In this document: positions 16,930 through 24,582 of the stretch, piece by piece | Layout of the letters: every line of letters begins with the position of its first letter | Position numbering within the stretch: position 1 is the first letter of the stretch | DNA from: Herbaspirillum sp. meg3 | GTDB taxonomy: Bacteria; Pseudomonadota; Gammaproteobacteria; Burkholderiales; Burkholderiaceae_D | Assembly: GCF_002257565.1 (NCBI RefSeq) | Contig: NZ_CP022736.1 | Span: forward strand, 2,294,001 to 2,358,000 | Length of the DNA: 64,000 nucleotides | Direction: 5' to 3' | Notes under the pieces: model-generated | The model's database searches: none | The model's input: only the letters and a program-made list of their open reading frames with translations | Told to the model about the DNA's origin: nothing | Program-made: the position numbers and the translations under genes

Positions 16930-17642
16930 GGCGTCACGGTGAGCTCGGTATCAATCGGGCCAGAGTCCGAATTCGCGGTCATCTTCACCAGCGAACCGGC
17001 GGGCAGCGGCGATTCCACATCAAACACATATTGTCTGGTCATACCCGCAAGCGTATAAGGATTGGCGCCTGCGGGCGGCGTGATTTTCTTGCCGTTGGGC
17101 AGGGTCAGCGCCATGTTAAGCAGACGTCCGCGCCGGTTGCCGGTATTGGTAACGATGAGCCTGGGGGGCTTGCCAGCGCTGATGGCCCAGCCCATCTTCA
17201 GATTTGCCGCCGCATTGGGGGCAATGAAGATCGGCATGGAAATACGGAATTTGAAATTGATCGCCGGCCCGGCGGAGGCAGTCGGAATTTCATCGACCAG
17301 CAGCCGATAGGCGATCTCGTTGATTTCAGCAGGGCGCTTGGAAACAATGCGGATGGTTTGCGATGCACCAGGAGCCACAGTAAACACCGGGGGGCTGATG
17401 ATCAGGCTTTGGGTCGGTTCGAGACTGTCCTGACTATCTTTTTGCGTCCAGTCATAGGCGCGTATTTGAAGCGACACATCGTGCGTATCGTTGTTGACGA
17501 TCTTCACGACGCCAGCCGTTCGGGCCGATGACAGTTCCAATACTACCGGGGATATTTCGAAGTTCGAGGCAACAGCTGCGGGGACGATGAGCCCGTAAGC
17601 TAAGCAGAGAAGGAGAGAGAGGCGTGCAAGGTAGTAAAAAAT
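16926..17642 (-). CDS. Pilus assembly chaperone (CsuC-like), probable ATT start
   Basis: A periplasmic PapD-like chaperone that should cap SCPU pilins by strand exchange. The body reads NFEISPVVLELSSARTAGVV, then TIRIVSKRP and the second Ig domain with PRLIVTNTGNRRGR. The first ordinary start codon is a TTG at 17540, inside the mature protein. Upstream in the same open frame is a full signal peptide, IFYYLARLSLLLCLAYGL followed by IVPAAVAS. No ATG, GTG or TTG precedes it before the stop at about 17660. ATT at 17640-17642 lies 6 bases after GGGGG, so I take it as the likely start (238 residues). A sequencing error could also explain this. Confidence 0.8.
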   Translation of the reverse strand: MFYYLARLSLLLCLAYGLIVPAAVASNFEISPVVLELSSARTAGVVKIVNNDTHDVSLQIRAYDWTQKDSQDSLEPTQSLIISPPVFTVAPGASQTIRIVSKRPAEINEIAYRLLVDEIPTASAGPAINFKFRISMPIFIAPNAAANLKMGWAISAGKPPRLIVTNTGNRRGRLLNMALTLPNGKKITPPAGANPYTLAGMTRQYVFDVESPLPAGSLVKMTANSDSGPIDTELTVTP

Positions 17643-17797
17643 AATTTTCCCCCGTAACGACGAAAGAACGCTAATTCAACTACAACAATGAATGGGCAAT
17701 GCAGGACTGCCGGAGTGGCTGCGACGGTTTGCTAACGTGACTGTTAATTAAGCTGAAACGTCACTTCTGGTAATCAGCGTATCAGAAATGCATTAAA

Positions 17798-17822
17798 AAT
17801 AGAACGTATTAATAGAACGTAT
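17798..17822. repeat. 12-base tandem direct repeat
   Basis: AATAGAACGTAT occurs at 17798-17809 and again at 17811-17822, just after the stop codon of the first pilin gene. Function unknown. Confidence 0.6.
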
Positions 17823-18310
17823 CAATACGAGAGTGTGATCCCTACAACATCATTGTAGCTACCCGCTTTAACATTTTGGCCACTTGGGATATACCCATAA
17901 ACAGGCAGATTTTGTTGGGAGCCGTTACCGATGTTGGTCACTGTGTCCGAACCGGAGGCGTTGCCCCAGTTCTTGCTGCGAGCTGGATCCTGGTACAGGG
18001 CATAGCTCAGTGTTGCGTTGGAATCGCCGACCAGTTTGCGATCGGTTGCTGTGGCGCCGGGAGCCGCGCCTGCGTCGAAGCTGACGGTATAGCTGGTGCC
18101 GCTGGAGCACACTACGCCGACTTGCGCCGACTGTTGTACTGCGGAAGAGTTATAGACGCCAAATGGCAGGGCGGCGCTCTGCACGCTACACGTCGAAGTG
18201 ACGATAGCGGACACTGCCAGGTTTCCTGTCGATGTTGCAGCCTGACCCAGACTGCTCAATAACAGTACTCCTGCCCCCATTGCAAATGCGATTTTTTGCT
18301 TTGTTTTCAT
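17822..18310 (-). CDS. SCPU domain pilin, first gene of the pilus operon (CsuA/B-like)
   Basis: A 162-residue SCPU pilin and the promoter-proximal gene of the pilus operon. The signal peptide MKTKQKIAFAMGAGVLLLSS..GQA is followed by a mature domain with Cys in TSTCSVQSA and VVCSSG and the terminal DVVGITLSY. It resembles the tandem pilins at 12-14 kb in plan (AGA-GAT repeat, YALYQDPARSKNWG) but is clearly a separate lineage. It lies about 180 bases upstream of the chaperone gene. A TATAAT is found about 40 bases upstream of the ATG, which lacks an obvious ribosome-binding site. Confidence 0.88.
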   Translation of the reverse strand: MKTKQKIAFAMGAGVLLLSSLGQAATSTGNLAVSAIVTSTCSVQSAALPFGVYNSSAVQQSAQVGVVCSSGTSYTVSFDAGAAPGATATDRKLVGDSNATLSYALYQDPARSKNWGNASGSDTVTNIGNGSQQNLPVYGYIPSGQNVKAGSYNDVVGITLSY

Positions 18311-18888
18311 TTGAATAAAATGCCGTTTGGTAACGTCGTATATTTGAGGCTATTATAAAATAAATTCTAAGGAAAACCCTGACTTGACATCGGGATTGGG
18401 TTCTTTGAAGAGGGAGATGTCTGACGAAGACAACATTTAGTGTTTATATGCAAACATTTAATGTCGTCAGAGAAATTTTCTTTCGTTCAGAAATGCCAAA
18501 AAAACAAATAGATTCACTGTTTTTCTCGACGGGTATGATGGAGTAGTGCCAAGTCGAATGGTGATTGCTGGTCTGATGCATAGCGATATCAAATGCAGCG
18601 GCCGCAAGAACCAGAGATTTCATGCACTCGGCGGACAGTGCCGATGTGAGTTGGCAGGGCAGACAGCACGTCAATGCGGAAAAGAATAAAAAGACGAAGA
18701 TCGCAATACAAAGCGAAGCCGGTAAGTACAAGCAATGCAACGACCATAACGAGTAAAAGCTAGTTTTTGCAAATCGATTTTTAGCGGACCGCAACATCAG
18801 TGCATCGCAGTGCAGTGCCAGGTGCTGTTTAGCGCCGGCACAGTGTCCCCGACAAACTGTTAAAGCCTCATCGAAATCCATCGTTACG
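18311..18888. promoter_or_regulatory. Divergent regulatory region between pilus operon and sensor kinase
   Basis: 578 AT-rich bases without a convincing gene. For the pilus operon (minus strand) a perfect -10 TATAAT lies at 18352-18357 with no good -35. CTAAGGAAAACCCTGA at 18367-18382 resembles the paired boxes upstream of the tandem pilins but is centred near -30, so it would not act the same way. The promoter of the sensor kinase must lie towards 18700-18880; I could not place it. Confidence 0.45.
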
Positions 18889-20661
18889 ATGCCGATATTA
18901 AATAAGAGAAAATCCTCCATCGCGAATACCGGCGTCTTTTTCTTTTTCGCCATGCTGTTATCGGTTGGCGTCACGGTCGTCTCCTATCGCAGCGTACGTA
19001 TTTTTGAAGAAAGGGCGGTGTCGGTTCAACGTACGCATACAGTTTTGCAGCGTCTTGAAGAGACACATTCGACCTTGCGCGATTTGGTTGCCAGTGCGCG
19101 TGGCTATGCTCTCTTTGGTCAGCAAGATGATCTTCTCAGTTTTGAAGCGGATAGTGCGGCCTTACTCGACATGCTTGGCGGCTTGCGCACTCTGGAACTG
19201 GGTGATCAGGCGCAAATGGCGAGACTGGCGCAGCTCAGCGAGAACATCAGCAAACGCGTCGAACTGGCTCACACCTTGGTGGGAGCCAACAAGGATGTCC
19301 GGCTCGATAGTCTTTACTCATATGGCCGTGTTCTGAACGAAGACATCCGCAAGCAGTTCATGCAACTCAAGGAAGTGGAAAACGCGTTGCTGGCAAAGCG
19401 CTCGATCGAGACAAAGAAGAGCATCGACTGGAGCATTGTCGCCATCGTTGGCGGCAGTATCGTTAGCCTGACACTTTTGCTGATCGTATATTTGCGTCTC
19501 AAGAGCGAGATGCAACGTCGTCGGGCTGCGCAGACGAAGGAACGTATCTACGCCGCGGAACTCGCTGATCTGTACAACCACGCGCCTTGTGGTTACCACT
19601 CTATTGATGAAGAGAACGGATTGATCGTACAGATGAACGATACCGAACTTGGATGGCTTGGCTACACCCGCGAGCAGGTGATCGGCAAGCTCAAACAAGC
19701 CGATCTGCTGACGGTGGAAAGTGCCGAGCGCTATCGGCTTGAGGTCTGGCCGCGGTTTTTGCGAGATAAATCAGTCAGTAATATTGACCTCGATTACCGG
19801 CGCGCCGATGGGACGCATTTTTCTGCGTTGATGAGTGCCAGCACGGCGCAGCATCCGGAAACAGGACATAGGCTCAGTCGCAGTGTGATTTACGACATCT
19901 CTGCACGCAAGCAGAATGAGCGTGAAATTGAGGAACTCAACGCCGATCTCAAACGGCAGGCTCTGCATTTGAGCAATATCAACAAAGAGCTGGAGAGCTT
20001 CTCGTATTCAGTCTCGCACGATCTGCGCGCTCCACTGAGGGCTATTTCCGGCTACGCCATGATGGTCGAAGAGGACTATGCAGAAGCTCTGGACGACAAG
20101 GGTAGGGAACTGCTGCAAGTCATCGGCAAGAACGTCAAGAAAATGGATGGGCTGATCAATGACTTGTTGCGGTTATCGAGATCGGGGACCGGCGAGCTGA
20201 CCTTGGGAAGCATCTCCATGCAGGACATCGTCGGGCAAGCCATCAAGAAATTGCAGCGCGAATATAGTGGCGTTGAATTTGTCGTCGATCCGCTGGGCGA
20301 CGTAATCGCCAACCGCGCTCTGATTGTTGAAGTGTGGGAAAACCTGCTCGGCAATGCCGCCAAATTCAGCAGCAAGACTTTGGCGCCGAGGGTCAGCGTC
20401 CGAGTCACGGAAACGCCTGAAGAAATGATCTATCGCGTGACCGACAACGGCGTCGGGTTTGACATGCGCTATGTACATAAACTCTTTGGGACTTTTCAGC
20501 GTTTGCACAAGCAGGAGGACTTTCCGGGCAGTGGCATTGGCCTGGCGCTGGTGCAGCGTATTGTCGTCAGGCATGGTGGTCGCGTCTGGGCAGAAAGCAC
20601 GCCGGGTGAAGAGACCAGTTTTTATTTTTCCTTGCCGAAAGAACAGTCAGACTTTGCATGA
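18889..20661 (+). CDS. Membrane sensor histidine kinase with CHASE3 and PAS domains
   Basis: A 590-residue kinase. Membrane segments at about 14-33 and 180-200 flank a periplasmic helical domain that fits CHASE3. A PAS domain follows (about 222-345, LADLYNHAPCGYHSIDEENG), then a HisKA domain with His377 in SYSVSHDLRAPLR. The HATPase region has N, G1 and G2 boxes (ENLLGNAAKFS, TDNGVGFD, GSGIGLALVQRI). It resembles the cyanobacterial phytochrome-like kinase core rather than EnvZ types. It has no receiver and lies 32 bases before a second signalling gene, so they are likely co-expressed. The signal is unknown. Confidence 0.9.
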   Translation: MPILNKRKSSIANTGVFFFFAMLLSVGVTVVSYRSVRIFEERAVSVQRTHTVLQRLEETHSTLRDLVASARGYALFGQQDDLLSFEADSAALLDMLGGLRTLELGDQAQMARLAQLSENISKRVELAHTLVGANKDVRLDSLYSYGRVLNEDIRKQFMQLKEVENALLAKRSIETKKSIDWSIVAIVGGSIVSLTLLLIVYLRLKSEMQRRRAAQTKERIYAAELADLYNHAPCGYHSIDEENGLIVQMNDTELGWLGYTREQVIGKLKQADLLTVESAERYRLEVWPRFLRDKSVSNIDLDYRRADGTHFSALMSASTAQHPETGHRLSRSVIYDISARKQNEREIEELNADLKRQALHLSNINKELESFSYSVSHDLRAPLRAISGYAMMVEEDYAEALDDKGRELLQVIGKNVKKMDGLINDLLRLSRSGTGELTLGSISMQDIVGQAIKKLQREYSGVEFVVDPLGDVIANRALIVEVWENLLGNAAKFSSKTLAPRVSVRVTETPEEMIYRVTDNGVGFDMRYVHKLFGTFQRLHKQEDFPGSGIGLALVQRIVVRHGGRVWAESTPGEETSFYFSLPKEQSDFA

Positions 20662-20720
20662 ATCGATCAGGGTGACGCCATCGCGCGGCATCCGTGACGA
20701 CTTTTTACGAAAGCCGAATG

Positions 20721-22178
20721 ATGAGTATCCCACTCCGGGTTCTGTTTGTCGAAGACATGGAAGAAGACGTGATCCTGATGGTTCGCGAGCTCAAGCGCGG
20801 CGGCTTCGAGCCGACATGGAAACGGGTCGATACGGAGCCTGACATGGAAGCCGCGATGCGTGACAAATGGGACATTGTCATTTCCGATTATTCGATGCCG
20901 ATGTTCAGTGCGGTGGATGCGTTGGAGATGGTCAAGCGCCAGAATGATCAGATTCCTTTCATCATCGTCTCCGGCGCGATCGGGGAACAAACGGCGGTGG
21001 AGGTGATGAAGGCGGGCGCGCAGGATTACTTCCTCAAGAGCAGTATCGCGCGGCTCCCGATTGCGGTCGAGCGTGAACTGCGCGATGCGCTGGTACGGCG
21101 CAAGCAGCGTGCAAGTTCCGCCGCATTACGCGAGATGCAGGCGCGCTTTTACGCCTTCATGAATGCCGCGCCGATGCCGGCCTGGATCAAGGATGCCGAG
21201 TTGCGTTATCTGTACGTCAACCCGGCGCAGTCTGCATTTTTTGGCATGACGCCCAGTGACATGATCGGCCTGAGTGACTTTGACCTGATGTCCAGTGGCG
21301 CGGCGCAAAATGCGCAAGAGCATGACCGCCTGGTGCTCGAAAGCAAGCGCGAAATGCATACGCAGGAAACCATCTTCGATGCCAATCACAATCCAAAAAT
21401 CATGGACGTGGTGCGCTTCCCGATCGGCAGCGACGGCAAGAGCCTTGCTGCAGGTCTGGCGATGGATGTCACCGAGCGCGTCAATTCACAGAAAGAGCTG
21501 GAGCAAGCGATGGAGCGGCAGAAGATGCTGGCCAGCCGCGTTATCGAAGTCCAGGAACGTGAGCGTCAGCATCTGGCACGCGGGCTGCACGACGACGTCG
21601 GCCAATCGCTCACCGCCTTGAAGATCAATCTGGAGACCATCAAGAAAACCGGCTCACTCGAAGGCCCGTCGTTGCAGAACGGCATCGACATCGTGGCATC
21701 GGTGTTGTCGCAGGTGCGCAGCCTGTCGCTGGATTTGCGGCCACCGCAGCTGGACAACCTTGGGCTGATCGCCACGCTGCGATCCTATGTTGAAAACAAA
21801 TCCAACCTTGCCAATGTGAAAGGCTGGTTCGAGAGTTCGCCGATATCGGCTGAGTTGCACCACGATATCGAAAACACCTGCTTTCGCATCGTGCAGGAAG
21901 CTGTCACCAACATCCTGCGTCATGCCAAGGCAGAAAACATCTGGGTCAAAGTCAGCCAGCGCCAGGATCAGTTGAACGTGAGCATTCGCGATGACGGCAA
22001 AGGGTTTGACATCGAGAAGGCGCGCAGCAGCGCCATTTCGGGGACGAGTTTCGGATTATTGAATATGGAAGAGCGTGCCGTGTTGGTCGGCGGCACCATG
22101 GATATCGCCTCTGCGCCCGGCGAGGGCGTCGAGATTGTTTTGCAATTGCCTGTTACACCAGTCATGCGGAGGGTTTGA
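20721..22178 (+). CDS. Hybrid receiver-PAS-histidine kinase (NarX/DegS-type)
   Basis: A soluble hybrid protein of 485 residues. The N-terminal receiver has Asp56 in VISDYSMPMF. A PAS domain follows (about 135-250, MNAAPMPAWIKDAELRYLYVN). A HisKA_3 dimerisation domain has His290 in ARGLHDDVGQSLTAL, and the C-terminal HATPase has VQEAVTNILRHAKA and DDGKGFD. HisKA_3 kinases usually pair with NarL/FixJ-type regulators, and exactly such a gene starts 2 bases downstream. Its own receiver suggests it is an intermediate that takes input from another kinase, perhaps the membrane kinase just upstream. ATG at 20718 is an alternative start. Confidence 0.9.
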   Translation: MSIPLRVLFVEDMEEDVILMVRELKRGGFEPTWKRVDTEPDMEAAMRDKWDIVISDYSMPMFSAVDALEMVKRQNDQIPFIIVSGAIGEQTAVEVMKAGAQDYFLKSSIARLPIAVERELRDALVRRKQRASSAALREMQARFYAFMNAAPMPAWIKDAELRYLYVNPAQSAFFGMTPSDMIGLSDFDLMSSGAAQNAQEHDRLVLESKREMHTQETIFDANHNPKIMDVVRFPIGSDGKSLAAGLAMDVTERVNSQKELEQAMERQKMLASRVIEVQERERQHLARGLHDDVGQSLTALKINLETIKKTGSLEGPSLQNGIDIVASVLSQVRSLSLDLRPPQLDNLGLIATLRSYVENKSNLANVKGWFESSPISAELHHDIENTCFRIVQEAVTNILRHAKAENIWVKVSQRQDQLNVSIRDDGKGFDIEKARSSAISGTSFGLLNMEERAVLVGGTMDIASAPGEGVEIVLQLPVTPVMRRV

Positions 22179-22180
22179 AC

Positions 22181-22831
22181 ATGTTGACACGAATTTTGCT
22201 GGCGGACGATCATGCACTGGTGCGCAGCGGCATTCGCTCGCTGCTCACGGCGATGCCTGGGATTGAAGTAGTGGGCGAGGCCGATGACGGCAACGCCGCC
22301 ATCGAACTGACGGAAAAGCACAAGCCCGACGTGGTGGTAATGGATATCGCCATGAAAGGCATGAACGGACTGGAAGCGGTGCGCCGCTTGCGCGCTGATC
22401 ATCCGACCATCAAATTTCTGATGTTGTCGATGTACGGCAGCGAAGAATACGTGATGCAGGCGCTTAACGCCGGTGCGAACGGGTACCTGTTCAAGGATTC
22501 TGCTGCCTATGAACTGGAGAAGGCGCTGATCGAAGTCATCCATGGCCGGCAATATCTCGATTCGCATATTTCCAAGGAGGCGCTGGATCTATACATGAAG
22601 AAAGTCGCGCAGGACGGCACGCCGGTGGAAGTATTGACACCGCGCCAGCGCGAGATCCTGCAGCTGATTGCGGAAGGCAACAATACGAAGGAAATCGCCT
22701 ACCGCCTCAATGTCAGCGCCAAAACCATCGAGACGCATCGTGCCCAATTGATGGAGCGTCTGGAGATCCGTGATGTCCCCGGATTGGTTCGCTATGCGAT
22801 CCGCACCGGCCTGACCACATCCGATAAGTAA
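22181..22831 (+). CDS. NarL/LuxR-family response regulator
   Basis: A 216-residue DNA-binding regulator. The receiver domain has acidic residues at 9-10, the phospho-acceptor Asp55 in VVVMDIAMKGMNG, and Lys in YLFKDSA. The C-terminal LuxR-type helix-turn-helix is at about 150-205 (LTPRQREILQLIAEGNNTKE). A strong CGGAGGG lies 7 bases before the ATG at 22181. It follows the HisKA_3 hybrid kinase without a gap and is almost surely its partner. Regulators of this family bind inverted repeats; the paired boxes upstream of the pilin genes are possible targets, which is inference only. Confidence 0.93.
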   Translation: MLTRILLADDHALVRSGIRSLLTAMPGIEVVGEADDGNAAIELTEKHKPDVVVMDIAMKGMNGLEAVRRLRADHPTIKFLMLSMYGSEEYVMQALNAGANGYLFKDSAAYELEKALIEVIHGRQYLDSHISKEALDLYMKKVAQDGTPVEVLTPRQREILQLIAEGNNTKEIAYRLNVSAKTIETHRAQLMERLEIRDVPGLVRYAIRTGLTTSDK

Positions 22832-23059
22832 AGGATCCATGTCGGGAAAATCCTGATAGCGACCGTTGTTGCTTATGCCATAATTAATTCGCCGACCTGA
22901 TACTGCGAATGTGGCTAAGAACCAGTACATGCAGATAAATTCAACGTCGATCAAGCCTGTTCACCTTCATACACGGCATGCCACAAGCCCGTCGTGCAGT
23001 ATTCTGGTGCAGAAACTGGTGATGTTTAGAAGTAGTGCCCGCAAGAAAGTGATCTGCAT

Positions 23060-23491
23060 ATGGAGCAAATGGATATTATGCTGGTGGACGACAGCCCGGA
23101 AGTTGCCGAGCTGACGCGCATTGCGTTGGAAACAAAAAAACTTTCGGACAAGATGACCTGGTTCGCCGACGCCGAAGAGGCCGCGGACTTCATGTTTGCC
23201 GAGAACGGTTACGCCGATCGCAAGGATTTGCATCCGCGTCTGATCCTTCTTGATTTGCATCTGCCCCTGATGAGCGGACATGACTTTCTGAAGATGCTTA
23301 AGTCGAATGTTGCCACTGCGCACATTCCGGTGGTGATGTTTTCTTCCTCTGACGATCAGCGCGACATCGTACAAAGTTACCAGTTGGGCGCCAACGGTTA
23401 TCTGATGAAGTCAGCCGATCCGCGCGAATTCATTGGTACGGTTGCAGACGCCGGACAGTATTGGGTGACGCGTAACAAATCGGTTCGTTAA
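23060..23491 (+). CDS. Single-domain response regulator (Rcp1-like receiver)
   Basis: A 143-residue stand-alone receiver with no output domain. The acidic pair D10-D11, phospho-acceptor Asp65 in LILLDLHLPLMSG, Ser/Thr switch in VVMFSSS and Lys117 in YLMKSADP are all present. The long loop between helix 2 and strand 3 (ENGYADRKDLHPR) is typical of Rcp1-type receivers that partner phytochrome-like kinases, such as the kinase encoded at 18889-20661. The 228-base gap upstream suggests an own promoter. A clear terminator follows. Confidence 0.9.
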   Translation: MEQMDIMLVDDSPEVAELTRIALETKKLSDKMTWFADAEEAADFMFAENGYADRKDLHPRLILLDLHLPLMSGHDFLKMLKSNVATAHIPVVMFSSSDDQRDIVQSYQLGANGYLMKSADPREFIGTVADAGQYWVTRNKSVR

Positions 23492-23521
23492 GTTACCGGC
23501 AGCGACGATCAAGCACAAATA

Positions 23522-23552
23522 AAAAATGCAGGCATCGAGCCTGCATTTTTCT
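23522..23552 (+). terminator. Terminator after the receiver gene
   Basis: AAAAATGCAGG pairs with CCTGCATTTTT around CATCGAG, between the receiver gene and the convergent Crp-type gene; it can serve both strands. Confidence 0.88.
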
Positions 23553-23612
23553 TGGATGCTTCAGTTTTTTGTCACTGTGATGTCGGATTGATTTCTGCGC
23601 CCTTGATCTTTT

Positions 23613-24296
23613 TCAAGACGGAAACTGACGCAAGCCATCCAGATCAAGAATGGTGATGCTGCCGTAATCGACTTTCAGCAAACCGGCTTTCTCCAATACC
23701 TGCAAGGCTTGATTGGCACGCTGGCGTGACGCGCCGGAGAGGTTACCGACTTCTTCCTGAGAAATCTGCAACTCCAGTCCGATGCCCGGATTCAGATAAG
23801 GATTGAACAAGGCTGCCAAGCAACGCGCCACGCGCGCATCGGGTTCGAGCATGCGATCGTATTCCACCAATGATATGAACAGCGCCAGCCGCTCATTCAG
23901 CTGCGTCACGAGAAAACGGTTGAAGGGGATGCTGTTGTCCAGCAGCCAGAGATAGGTCGCCTTCGGCATGTATAGCAACTCGCTGTCGCGCAGCGCCACC
24001 ACGTCATATTTGCGCGGCTCGTCCTTGAGCAGCGATCCTTCTCCCAGCCAGCCGCCATTGGCCATGCCTGCGAAAGAAACGGTCTTGCCTTCCGGTGAAA
24101 CGCTGCTCATTTTCAGCAGGCCTTCATGCACGCCTATCCAATGCGTGACCGGATCGCCTTTGTGGCACACGAATGCGCCGGCGGAAAACTTGCGGCTGAA
24201 TACTTCTGCTTGAACACGCGCTAATTGCTCAGTCGTCAGCGATTGCGCCCAGATAGTCTTGCCCAGCATGTCCTTAATCGATGTGTCTCTTGTCAT
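23613..24296 (-). CDS. Crp/Fnr-family transcription regulator
   Basis: A 227-residue regulator. A cyclic-nucleotide-binding-like beta-barrel spans about 25-125 (AGAFVCHKGDPVTHWIGVHEGLLK, GEGSLLKDEPRKYDVVAL). The long dimer helix comes next, and the C-terminal winged helix has ISQEEVGNLSGASRQRANQ. It lacks the Cys cluster of FNR, so oxygen sensing by Fe-S is unlikely. I chose the ATG at 24296 (MTRDTSIKD). It is divergent from the CoA ligase/Liv-transporter operon, so control of that operon and of itself is a reasonable guess. The ligand is unknown. Confidence 0.9.
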   Translation of the reverse strand: MTRDTSIKDMLGKTIWAQSLTTEQLARVQAEVFSRKFSAGAFVCHKGDPVTHWIGVHEGLLKMSSVSPEGKTVSFAGMANGGWLGEGSLLKDEPRKYDVVALRDSELLYMPKATYLWLLDNSIPFNRFLVTQLNERLALFISLVEYDRMLEPDARVARCLAALFNPYLNPGIGLELQISQEEVGNLSGASRQRANQALQVLEKAGLLKVDYGSITILDLDGLRQFPS

Positions 24297-24582
24297 TGGA
24301 ATGAGTTCTATGATGCGTCGCAATATCAAAAGTTTGGCAATTGTTCTGCAATTGTCTGTGAGATGACAACCCTGCCAGTCAACTCACACTACTATCATCG
24401 CACAAAAGCAGCGCAATACCGGCTCGCTTACGAGGGCGGACAAGCAGAAAAACTGATGGCGCCCCAGTAAGTGCGACGTAAGCATCCCGGTTCAGACTGA
24501 CTTGACACACATAGAGACCCCAAACGTTTCGCTGCAAAGCCATACCCGGCAGCAACGAACGTTTATAAATAAAGGTGGGACG
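24297..24582. promoter_or_regulatory. Divergent control region with tandem CAATTG motifs
   Basis: 286 bases between the Crp-type gene and the ligase operon, without a gene. GCAATTGT occurs at 24337-24344 and 24348-24355, that is 11 bases or one helical turn apart, 41-59 bases upstream of the Crp-type ATG. This could be its operator. Confidence 0.4.

Noticed and set aside
18444..18974. Minus-strand open frame of 176 codons across the pilus/kinase regulatory region
   Set aside because: It overlaps the kinase start, has odd amino acid use (many Cys, His and Ser) and no ribosome-binding site; one hydrophobic stretch alone is not enough evidence.
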